Shown here in pieces: positions 8,366-16,550 of a stretch of 64,000 bases of DNA (position 1 is its first letter; every line of letters begins with the position of its first letter). Source of the stretch: Ideonella sp. (lineage in GTDB: Bacteria > Pseudomonadota > Gammaproteobacteria > Burkholderiales > Burkholderiaceae_C); the NCBI GenBank assembly GCA_015075545.1, contig JABTUC010000003.1:62001-126000 (forward strand), read 5' to 3'. Below the pieces are notes generated by a model that made no database searches, was not told the DNA's origin, and saw only the letters and a program-made list of their open reading frames with translations. The translations under genes were made by a program, and so were the position numbers.

Positions 8366-9913
8366 TCACCCAACAGCACGGTCGCGGCCGGCCCAGTACG
8401 GCGCACGCAATGCGCGCTTGAGAACCTTGCCGACTGGGCTACGGGGCAATGAATCGGCGAAGTCGATCGCCTTCGGAGCCTTGACTCCGCCAATCTGCTC
8501 CTTGGCGAACAGGATCAGTTCCTCGGATGTCGCCGTGGCACCGGGTTTGAGCTCGACGGTCGCATGCACCGCCTCGCCCCACTTCTCGCTCGGCACCGCG
8601 AATACGGCACAGTCTCGTACGGCCGGATGCGCATTGAGCGCGCGCTCCACCTCCGCGCTGAACACGTTGAACCCGCCACTGACGATCATGTCCTTCTTCC
8701 GGTCGACGATGTAGAAGAACCCGTCTGCATCGCGGTAGCCCATGTCTCCGGTGTGCTGCCAGCCCGCCGCGTCTCGGATCTCTTCGGTTGCGGCCGCATT
8801 CTTGTAGTAGCCGAGCATGCGCAGGCCGCCCTTCATGCATAACTCGCCGGTCGTTCCAGGCGCGACCGTTCGTCCTGCGTCATCGAGCACGGCGACGCGC
8901 GACAGCAACGTGCTCTGGCCGCAGCTGCGCAGTCGATGCGCAAGCCGTGGATCGCGGGCCGCTTCGGCCGTTCGTGCCGGTGACAACCAGGTTAGGAATG
9001 CCGGCGATTCCGCCTGACCGTAGGCCTGGCACATGCAGGGACCGAATACCTCGACGGCCTCGCGCAACTTGTCCGGGCTTACAGGCGCCGCAGACACAAC
9101 GAAGTACCGAAGCGACGACGTATCGCGATCCCGAAGCCCGGGCATCGCGAGCAACGAATACAGCGCCGTCGGCGGCAGATACATGTGCGTCACGCGATGT
9201 CTCTCGATCGCATCCAGAACCGCGCTCGGCGCTACACGGTCGAGCACGATGCTGGTGCCGCCAGCCATCCAGATGTGGGCGAGAGCCGGTGCCGCGCGTC
9301 ATCGGCGCGCCATCAGGTGCACCGGGCGGGAATCGGACGGCGTCAGCTGCCAGCCGAGCGCGATCATGGTCGCCCAGCAGCCTTCCGATTGCACGACCGC
9401 TTTGGGCGTACCGGTCGTGCCGCCGGTCTGCATCATCACGGCCTCCCGATGCGGGTCCTCCGGAATATCGGGCACTGCCCCACCGCCTCGGTAGCACAAG
9501 GCGTTCGAGCGAAGGATCGCGCCGTCCTCGCGATCCAGGCACACCAGCCGCCGGATGCTTGGGACCTGGCGGCGAATCTCCACCCGCTGGAAAAGCTGCT
9601 GTGATAAAGGCCAGTCGACTTCCACGACATTCATGAACGCTACGTTGTCCGGCAGGACATTCCTCGCATTGATCGGAACCCATACGGCTCCGGCCCGAAA
9701 GGCAGCCAGGATCGGCAGGAACGCCCGCCAGTCGTTCGGGGAGTACACGGCGACGTGCGGCGGGGCTCCCCCTTCAGCAGCCATCGCTGCTGCAACGCCG
9801 CTCGAGGCATCGCGCAAGGCGCCGTAACTGGCAGAGCTGCCGTCGGGCATGATGAATGCGAGCGCCGAAGGATCGAGCTCGCAACCTCGGTCGAAGAAAT
9901 CAATCACGCGCAT
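8366..9913 (-). pseudogene. AMP-forming acyl-CoA ligase, frameshifted
   Basis: The N-terminal half (from the ATG at 9913) carries the P-loop MMQTGGTTGTPKAVV and ends at a premature stop at 9299 after VHLMARR. The C-terminal half, in another frame from about 9280, carries AHIWMAGGTSIVLD, AYGQAE, GWQHTGDMGYRDADGFFYIV and DRKKDMIVSGGFNVFSAEVE, then SPVGKVLKRALR with the catalytic Lys. All blocks of an ANL-superfamily ligase exist, but split by a small indel near 9290. The product would have activated a carboxylic acid, probably the imported substrate of the cluster. Confidence 0.8.
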
Positions 9914-9968
9914 TCGCAAGATCCGTGCGATGCCGAAGAACCCCGTCGCTCTGACGCCTAGCCGGCGT

Positions 9969-11000
9969 TCATGAGCGGCGGCTCTGAGCTACCGTCGCTT
10001 CGAACTTGGCCACCAGGTCCGCGCCAAGGGAGGCCTTCCACCGCGCAAACGGCGGGCGGGTGGCGCGAATCCATTCGTCCATTTCCTCCGGGGTGGGAAC
10101 GTGCACTTGGACCCCGAGGCCACGCACGACCTCCACGTCGTTGCGATAGAGATCTCGGACGATCGCGATCTGCTCGCGCGCAGCGTCACGGGCTGCGCTG
10201 CGCACACCCTCCTGGTCCTGCGGCGTCCAGCTCTGCCACACGGGGTTGGCGATGGCGAAGAGAAGGATGTCGTTCGTGCAGTTCCACTTCGTCACGAACT
10301 TCTGGCCAAGCGTGTGTAGCTTGGCCCCGATGAACACCTCGATCGGGTTCTCCTGCCCGTCGACGGCGCCGGAGGCCAGAGCCGGGTAGGCGTCCGCCCA
10401 TGGCATCGAGGCGGGGTTCGCGCCCAGTGCGTTGAGCGTGTCCTGGAACATGGGCGCCCCGGCGACGCGGATCTTGAGCCCCTTGAAGTCCGCCGGGCGC
10501 ACGATCGGATGCTTCGAGTTGGAGATCTGACGGTAGCCGGTCTCGCCGATCGCGAGCGGCTCCGCACCCGCGTGCCGTATCAAGGCAAAGAAATCGCGAG
10601 TCATCGCTTCGGAGGTGATGACCGCATCGTAGGCGCGATGATCTGGAAAAAGGAACGGCAGCATGAACACGGCGCATTCCTTGATCGTCGTCGACCAATT
10701 GACCGGCGCGCTGCACAGCACGTCGATAATCCCCTGGCGCATTGCCGCGAACTCCCGGTCCTGCTGTCCCTGGATCAGGCTCGCGCCCCAATAGGGCTTG
10801 ATGGCGATCCGACCATCCGTGCGCTCGCGCGCGAGGGCGGCGAATCGTTCTGCCCCCTTGCCCCAGGCGAACACATTGCTCGGTGGTGCAATGCTCATTC
10901 GATACTCGGTCTTGTAAGGCTGCTGTGCACGCAAGACGGCAGGCGCCCCAAGCACCGCGCCGGCGATACCCAGCTTGATCAAATCGCGTCGAATAGCCAT
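9969..11000 (-). CDS. TRAP transporter solute-binding protein (DctP family)
   Basis: A 343-residue periplasmic binding protein. The start at 11000 has AGGAGG with 8-bp spacing; a GTG nine bases upstream is less likely. The N-terminus is a twin-arginine-like signal (AIRRDLIKLG) followed by a hydrophobic stretch ending in LRAQ. The DctP fold is shown by GRIAIKPYWGASL, FPDHRAYD, DFKGLKIRVAGAPMFQDTLN with the ligand-binding Arg, and ALASGAVDGQENPIEVF. It captures an organic acid for the DctQM membrane part encoded upstream. The gene is intact although both membrane subunits are broken. Confidence 0.85.
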   Translation of the reverse strand: MAIRRDLIKLGIAGAVLGAPAVLRAQQPYKTEYRMSIAPPSNVFAWGKGAERFAALARERTDGRIAIKPYWGASLIQGQQDREFAAMRQGIIDVLCSAPVNWSTTIKECAVFMLPFLFPDHRAYDAVITSEAMTRDFFALIRHAGAEPLAIGETGYRQISNSKHPIVRPADFKGLKIRVAGAPMFQDTLNALGANPASMPWADAYPALASGAVDGQENPIEVFIGAKLHTLGQKFVTKWNCTNDILLFAIANPVWQSWTPQDQEGVRSAARDAAREQIAIVRDLYRNDVEVVRGLGVQVHVPTPEEMDEWIRATRPPFARWKASLGADLVAKFEATVAQSRRS

Positions 11001-11039
11001 GGTCGTCACCTCCTGCTCATCGAGTGGGTCAACACACGA

Positions 11040-12321
11040 TCAATAGCCGAGCGCCTTCGGCAGCGATAGCGCAAGCCCCGGCCAAACCAGCACCAGTCCC
11101 ATGGCGAGCGCAAAGGCGGCCACAAACCACCCCACCCATGGGACTGTTTGCTCGATCGACACCCCCGCCAGCCGGCTGGAAACCATCAGATTCACAGCCA
11201 TCGGCGGCGTGAACTGGCCGATCGCCACCGACATCGTGACGAGAATGCCGAACCAGACCGGGTCCCACGCGAATGCGCGCATGACCGGGATAAGAAGCGG
11301 TATGAAGATCAGGAAGATCGACATCCCGTCGAGGAACACGCCCACCGCCAGAAACACGGCGAGCAGCACGAGCAACGTGCCGGTGCTGCCCAGCAGTGAC
11401 TCGCGAAGCGCGACGGCCATCGGATCGGCAAGCCCGAGCGTGATGACCGAGTAGGAAAAGACCCCCGCGAACCCCATGATCAGCATGATCACGGCACTGA
11501 CTTCGGCCGCCTCGAGCAGGATCGCGTGCAGGTCGCGAAAGCCGATCGTGCGGTGCACGAATAGGCCGATAGCGAACCCATAGATGACCGCGACCACCGC
11601 GGCCTCGGTGGGTGTGAACATCCCCAGGCGCATGCCGCCGAGTATCAAGACCGGCGCAGCGAGCCCCGACGCCTCGCGCAGACTCTTCAAACGGCGGGCG
11701 CCTCAGATCGCTCGGCCCACCAAGCCGTGTCTGCGCGAGCCAGTACGCGGGGAGCGACCGCAAGCGCACTGAGCAGACCCGGAACAACCCGCCCGCGAAC
11801 AGCGCGAGCAACGAAGCACCAGGCACCATCACGCTGTAGACCACGAGGCGCGATCGGCGGCGAATCAAGATGTCGATGGCAGCAGCGACGCCAAGCACAG
11901 TCGCTGAGAAGGCCGGTGCGTAACCGGCCCTCGCCATCGCACCGAGCATCACGCCGCCCAGCGCGGCGGCACTGGCCGCCCCCGACCCGGAGATGCCCGC
12001 GAACACGATCGCGACGGCAACCGCGACGACGGTTTTCCGGACCCCGACCGATGATCGACAGCGCGAACGTAACCAACCGCTGAGCCACCCCGGCGCGGTT
12101 GAAAACGCTGCCGACCAGCACGAACATCGGCAGCGCCAGCAGCGGGTATTTCGAGATTGCGGCGAGGAAATTCTGCGGGATGGCAATCGACCCGAAGAGC
12201 AGCACGTCGGCATTCGCGAGCACGATCGCCAACGCGCCTCCGAGACCCAGCGAGACCGCGATCGGAACACCAAGGACGGTCAGCAGGAGAAAGACGCCAG
12301 CGCGAGCGCGATGCCGATCAC
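11040..12321 (-). pseudogene. TRAP transporter large membrane subunit (DctM), frameshifted
   Basis: A GTG at 12321, overlapping the DctQ stop as GTGA, would start IGIALALA. The continuation TVLGVPIAVSLGLGGALAIV lies in a second frame to about 12040 (LSIIGRGP). A third frame carries AIVFAGISGSGAASAAALGG and YAPAFSATVLGVAAAIDIL. The C-terminal third (KSLREASGLAAPVLILGGMR to LALSLPKALGY, residues up to 11040) is again open and contains TPPMAVNLMVSSRL. At least four indels separate these, so the permease is dead unless the sequence is wrong. Confidence 0.8.
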
Positions 12322-12840
12322 GGAAGCTCCTGCGCCGGAAGCTGTACACGACTGCTGCGAATGCGGCGCAGGCCCCAGACGGCACTGCGCATCGTGAGCG
12401 CGCCCGCCAGAACGGTGAGCGAGGCGGTGTACCACCAGCAGGGCAGCCTGAGAGCCGCGGACGTCTCGAGCAGCAACTCGTCTCGGACGAGCCAGCGGAG
12501 TGCGGTCAACGCGCCGAAGAGCAAAGTGGAAAGACCCGAAGACAACAGCGCGAGTCGCAGGCGCTTGGCTTCCGAGCCACTCTCGCAGACTGCGGCGACA
12601 CGAATGTGCTGGTCCCGCATCGCGGCGGCCGCAGAACCGGCAAGCGCCACCACCACCATCAGATGGACCGAGATCTCCTCGGTCCAAGCGATGGACTGAT
12701 TGGTGAAGTAGCGGACGGCAACATGACCCCTATGATGGCTACTGAGGCTCCGGCGACCACCGCGATCAGGCCTCTGGCGACGTAGAACTGGAACCGCCTC
12801 CGCCGGTCGCCCTTCCCCCAGAGGCAATGAGGTTCTTCAT
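12318..12840 (-). pseudogene. TRAP transporter small membrane subunit (DctQ), frameshifted
   Basis: The gene would start at the ATG at 12840 (MKNLIASG). Family-like sequence continues in another frame (FYVARGLIAVVAGASVAIIG) and then in a third from about 12720 (VAVRYFTNQSIAWTEEISVH), running intact to the stop at 12318. The motif RYxxN..W..E.... is typical for DctQ. At least two indels in the first 120 bp remove the proper N-terminus. It is the first gene of the catabolic operon and lies directly behind the TGGTACCA double site. Confidence 0.75.
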
Positions 12841-12854
12841 CGCGGGACCGCCAT

Positions 12855-12881
12855 TGGTACCAGATGCAGCCGCTGGTACCA
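12855..12881 (-). promoter_or_regulatory. Double TGGTACCA operator upstream of the TRAP genes
   Basis: TGGTACCA occurs at 12855-12862 and at 12874-12881, centres 19 bp apart (about two helical turns). It lies 15 bp upstream of the first TRAP gene. The distal copy lies in AATGGTACCAGCG, the same 13 bases as in front of the TetR gene. The likely role is TetR-mediated repression of the catabolic operon. Confidence 0.55.
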
Positions 12882-13149
12882 TTAGATCGACAGAGAGATG
12901 CCCTGTCAAGCGTCTCGTTGCTCCGTTCGCGTGGCTTACCCCACCGTCCGCGCCCGGATTGACTTGAGCCACCGTGCCGACTCAATATTGAGCTGGCCAG
13001 CCGCAGCGGGCCGTCGGCTGGACAAGTGTAGTTTCTGGTCCTTCGGTCCTGGTCGTGATGACGATGGATGTGCGCTGGCAAGGCGCGAAGGGTAGCCTGA
13101 AGTGGCTTGTCAGCGGCGCTGATCAGTCGGTACGCAGCGTGCCTTGCCG
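12882..13149. other. Upstream region of the catabolic operon, no gene
   Basis: No supported coding sequence. It holds the perfect 12-bp palindrome CTCAATATTGAG (12981-12992) and presumably the promoter of the TRAP operon; no convincing -35/-10 pair is evident. Confidence 0.45.
12981..12992. promoter_or_regulatory. 12-bp AT-rich palindrome
   Basis: CTCAATATTGAG is a perfect palindrome about 140 bp upstream of the first TRAP gene, in a GC-rich surrounding. It may be an activator or repressor site, or chance. Confidence 0.3.
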
Positions 13150-13790
13150 GAGTCTTGCGCGCGTTCTCACGTGCTCACCGCGCCGGTTGACCCGCGCCGA
13201 TCGCTTGAAGCGGATCGAGTCGCCGCCCGTCCGACGGCGGCAGTGATGCGTGAGTCAATCGAGCAGCGCGGTGTCATCTTCGCGCGAAGACCGTGGACCA
13301 CCGGCGAGTCCGCAGGGTGACCCCATCACGCTGGTGTGCTCAGAGCTTGGGCAGGTGAACAGCAACGCCCTGCCGGCTGGGCTGAGACGGCAGTCATTCG
13401 TCGAGGATCACGGGTCCAGCCGCAGCAGTGCGCCGCGATGCGTCTGACGCTTGCCCTGCGCCTTCTCCGGCCTCCAACGCATTGACCAGACCCACGGTGC
13501 TGAGGCACCCGCTTGCCGTCGGTGATCGCCTCGATGCCGATCGCGCTGGCCAAAAGTGCGTCTTGCCCGTGCCAGTCCGCCGACGAACACCATTGGCGCG
13601 GGCTCGACGAACCCGCGCCTCGCCAGCTTCGTCACCAGTGCGCGGTCCACCGGCGAGACCGAAGTCGAAGCTCGCGAGGTCGCGATGCACCGGAACCGCG
13701 GCGCAGTTGGTAGCGTTCACCGAGCGCATCTCCCGGGTCGCTGGCCTGGCGGCTACCGCGTTCGATAAACCAACGCGCCTGTCGGTGCTG
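13150..13790 (-). pseudogene. istB (IS21-family helper ATPase) remnant
   Basis: Fragments of IstB lie in order on the minus strand but in different frames: FPVHRDLASFDFG-like (VPVHRDLASFDF), VDRALVTKLARRGFVEPAPM followed by VFVGG, the Walker A GTGKTHF, STVGLVNALEAGE, PVILDE (Walker B), and after a gap LTHHC with DSIRFK, the typical C-terminal block. Several indels, in-frame stops and an internal deletion are required. It was the ATP-binding transposition helper of an IS21-type element and is now non-functional. Confidence 0.75.
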
Positions 13791-14620
13791 GCGTTCTGGT
13801 TCCTGCTCGAGCAGTTCGTTCGCGACGCTGTGCCGCAGGCGCAGCTGCTGAGTTCGACGACGAGGTCACGTACGGCCGGGTTCTCCTGGTGTCGTGCAGC
13901 GCGTCAGCGCGCCGTGTCACTGGCGGCAACTTATGCGCAGCGCCGTGGCTGCGCCCCGCACCGGGGCGTTCCGGGGGCCGCGCCAGCACGTTGAGCACGT
14001 TCGGCACTCACCGCCCTGACGGCGCGCGGCCTCCAGCGCCAGCTCCGGCCACCAGCATCCGCATCGAGCTCGGCTGTGGGTACCCAACTGCCGAGACCTG
14101 CCATCAGACGGTCGCGTTACCTCCTCGCGCGCAGCACGGCTGCACCGTGGACGCGGACTCCACCAGGAGGTCCCGCAGCTTCAGCAGCCGGTGTGACAGC
14201 GCTGCTGGCGCAACGGCTGCGGCGGAGGGACCGCCCATGTTCCCGAGGGCCGGCGCCCCTGCGAGCGACGTGCCATCAAGCGAACGCCCGTGAGCGACTG
14301 GCGCGGTGCTCGAGCCGGGCCGAGCACTTCAACGGCTGTTGAGGGTTGGCGGCCCGGCTTCGGGCGTGGCGGGTGGCCGAGGCGACGATCTGGCCCGGCG
14401 CACAGCACACGAAGCGAAGCGCAACGCAGTGGAGCGGCAGCGCCGTGCGCGAGCAGCGGTCAGTTCGTCGAGCGGGCCGTCGTCCGCGCGCAGCGCGAAG
14501 GACATCAGGGACCGCGCTCCGCGGACACGGGAAGGGGCGCTGGCGCGCCCAGCGCCGAAACAGTGACCAGATTGATTTGTTTCGGAATCAGGCGCACGCC
14601 GCAGGGTGCTCGTGGCCTAC
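13791..14620 (-). mobile_element. Probable degraded remainder of the IS21-type element (istA side)
   Basis: The istA gene would be expected upstream of istB. Only a weak trace is visible near 13860-14010 (NVLNVLAR and a following LHDTRR segment, reminiscent of IstA C-termini). Near 14560-14600 the minus strand reads TTCCGAAACAAATCAAT, which could be an IS21-type left end. No open frame of useful length exists. Boundaries are guesses. Confidence 0.35.
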
Positions 14621-14810
14621 GCTCCTCATTCGCAACCTAGGCTTGCCTAGCAGCTCCATCGAGCGACCATGGCATCAAGAACTCGCAGGCTCCCCACGCG
14701 GATCGACGCCATGCCATCGATCGGCAAGCCGGTCGCGGTGTCGTCCCTTGCCATGATCTTGTTGCGGATGCACAGTAGGCCCATCCTGCACCTGGTCACG
14801 ACGAACCCCA
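14621..14810. other. Leader region of the recombinase gene
   Basis: About 190 bp without a convincing gene. A minus-strand frame of 63 codons covers it but has no recognisable features. The recombinase promoter should lie here; no clear consensus is seen. Confidence 0.4.
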
Positions 14811-16340
14811 ATGACACAAGCGGTACGGCGCGCGGCACTGTATCTGCGCTCGAGCAAAGACAGGTCTGACGTCAGCATTGATGCGCAGCGCCGTGCGCTT
14901 CATGCGACCGCATCGGCTCGCGGCTTGGTCGTGGTTGCTGAATTCGCCGATGCCGTGGAGTCGGGGAAGGACGAGGACCGCCCTGGTTTCCAGCACATGC
15001 TGCATGAACTTCGGTCGCCGGCACGAGCGTGGTCGACGGTCCTGGTGCTGGACACCTCTCGGATCGCGCGTCGGAGGATGATTTCGCTGATGTTCGAGAG
15101 CGACTGCAGCAAGCGAGGCGTGGCCCTCGTCTACAACAATCTCCCCGACCACGATCCCGCCACCGACATGGTTCTGCGTTCGGTGCTGCAGGCGTTCGAC
15201 GAGTACCACTCGCTTGTGAGCCGGGCCAAGGGATTGGCCGGCATGGCTGAGAACGTGCGACAGGGTTGGCGCGCCGGCGGCCGCGCACCGCGCGGGTATC
15301 GCCTGGAGCAGGTGGCAACCGGGGCGATTCGCGACGGCGAACCGGTCACCAAGTCAAGGCTTGTGCTTGACGAGGAACTGGCGCCCGTGGTGCGCGGGTA
15401 CCTCCAATTGCGCGCAGCCGGCGTTCCCCGCGGTCCAGCTATCGCGCGCACTGATGTGCCGTGGCCGACTTCCAGCGTACACGCAATGGATTGGCAAGCA
15501 CTGACCTATGCCGGGCACACGGTCTGGGGCGTCGAGTCCGATGCGCCAGACGGTGTCAAGCGCCGGCCGCGCGCCGAGTGGCTGATCCAGCGCAACACGC
15601 ACGAAGCACTGATCACCGACGACGAGGCCGAGGCGATCCTTGTGCAGGTCGAACTCTCGCTACAGGGAAGGCGCATGCGTGCATCACCGCTGCTGCTGAC
15701 CGGATTGCTTCAAACCAACGGTGAGCCGTGGCACAGCGATGGGTGCGGTTTCTATCGCTTGGGCAAGGGGCGAAAGCTGATGGCTGCCAACGTCGAGCGG
15801 GCCGTGCTTTGGCGGCTACGCGAAGATCTCTTGTCCGAAGCGACCGTCGAGCGAGTACGAGTCTCGATGCAGGCAATGGCCAGCGGCGAACAGGTCGACG
15901 GGCGCCGCGTTGCCGGTCTGGAGCGTCGCGCGAATAGTCTGTCCAACGAGATCAGCCGCACAGTTGGTCTGGCCAGTCGGATTCCAGATCCCGCGCCGGT
16001 ACTGCGGCGCGTAACCGACTTGGAGCACCAACTGGCGGCCCTCCTCAGCCAAATCGAGGAGCTTCGCCGCAGGCAGAAGGAGCACAGCGAAGCAGCCGGC
16101 ATGACGGACGACCAAGTGCGTGCCCTCTTGCGCCGGCTCTTCGACGAAATCTCGGAACTGGCCCCCAACAAGGATCGACGCGCAGAGGCCCGCGTCATGC
16201 TGGCGGAACTCCTTGATCGGATTGAACTTAACCCGACCAGCGCCACCGCCCGGCTGCACTACTCGATCAGGTCGAGTAGTGCAGCTACGGGGGATAAGGT
16301 GGCGACCCCTAGGGGATTCGAACCCCTGTTACAACCGTGA
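14811..16340 (+). CDS. Serine recombinase (resolvase/large integrase type) of the genomic island
   Basis: A 509-residue protein. The N-terminal catalytic domain (about 8-150) has AALYLRSSKDRSDVSIDAQR with nucleophile Ser near 14-15 and LDTSRIARRRM with the catalytic Arg. A recombinase domain follows (GYRLEQ to about residue 270: GHTVWGVESD, IQRNTHEALITDDE). Next is a region resembling the zinc-ribbon segment but with only one Cys left (SDGCGFYR). Residues 370-450 form a charged coiled coil. The last 13 codons (VATPRGFEPLLQP) are translated from the 3' half of tRNA-Glu, so the C-terminus was acquired by integration. Probably the integrase that moved the island. Confidence 0.8.
   Translation: MTQAVRRAALYLRSSKDRSDVSIDAQRRALHATASARGLVVVAEFADAVESGKDEDRPGFQHMLHELRSPARAWSTVLVLDTSRIARRRMISLMFESDCSKRGVALVYNNLPDHDPATDMVLRSVLQAFDEYHSLVSRAKGLAGMAENVRQGWRAGGRAPRGYRLEQVATGAIRDGEPVTKSRLVLDEELAPVVRGYLQLRAAGVPRGPAIARTDVPWPTSSVHAMDWQALTYAGHTVWGVESDAPDGVKRRPRAEWLIQRNTHEALITDDEAEAILVQVELSLQGRRMRASPLLLTGLLQTNGEPWHSDGCGFYRLGKGRKLMAANVERAVLWRLREDLLSEATVERVRVSMQAMASGEQVDGRRVAGLERRANSLSNEISRTVGLASRIPDPAPVLRRVTDLEHQLAALLSQIEELRRRQKEHSEAAGMTDDQVRALLRRLFDEISELAPNKDRRAEARVMLAELLDRIELNPTSATARLHYSIRSSSAATGDKVATPRGFEPLLQP
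16253..16285. repeat. 14-bp perfect inverted repeat at the recombinase 3' end
   Basis: GCTGCACTACTCGA and TCGAGTAGTGCAGC pair perfectly around a TCAGG loop. It lies inside the recombinase frame, 14 bp from the attachment core. It has no following T-run. It could be an end signal of the original recombinase transcript or an arm-type binding site of the recombinase. Confidence 0.6.
16299..16311. repeat. Candidate right attachment core (inside tRNA-Glu)
   Basis: GTGGCGACCCCTA, identical to 3186-3198 and in the same orientation. It covers the CCA end and most of the 3' acceptor strand of tRNA-Glu, so integration leaves the tRNA complete. The interval between the two copies is about 13.1 kb and contains the recombinase at the tRNA-proximal end. 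Confidence 0.55.
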
Positions 16341-16375
16341 AAGGGTCGTGTCCTGGGCCTCTAGACGAAGGGGTC
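16300..16375 (-). tRNA. tRNA-Glu (anticodon UUC)
   Basis: A 76-nt cloverleaf read on the minus strand. The acceptor stem GACCCCT/AGGGGTC is a perfect 7 bp, followed by discriminator G and an encoded CCA. The anticodon loop CCTTTCACG gives UUC. The T-arm AGGGGTTCGAATCCCCT is canonical. It is the integration target of the island on its 3' side and lies 35 bp downstream of tRNA-Ala, probably in one transcript. Confidence 0.95.
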
Positions 16376-16410
16376 AGGTCTTTCGTCGACTCTCGATGCG
16401 CGCTGGCGTG

Positions 16411-16486
<76 letters not shown>

Positions 16487-16523
16487 AACGGAAGCACGGC
16501 AACGCGCATCGAGCGAGGGCGCG

Positions 16524-16529
16524 ATTATA
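16524..16529 (-). promoter_or_regulatory. -10 box of the tRNA-Ala/tRNA-Glu promoter
   Basis: On the minus strand the sequence reads TATAAT followed by CGCGCCC, a perfect -10 with a GC-rich discriminator as in stringently controlled stable-RNA promoters. It lies about 38 bp upstream of the tRNA-Ala 5' end. No good -35 hexamer is visible. Confidence 0.5.
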
Positions 16530-16550
16530 GGGGCGTTTGTGCGGCGCCTC

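Noticed and set aside
7111-12840. Attributing the frameshifts of the catabolic cluster to sequencing error
   Set aside because: Lesions cluster inside the island while dozens of core genes of similar GC content are intact; error remains possible but is the weaker explanation without read data.
14647-14838. 63-codon minus-strand frame upstream of the recombinase, as a possible excisionase
   Set aside because: No helix-turn-helix or basic pattern, no ribosome site, and it overlaps the recombinase start region.
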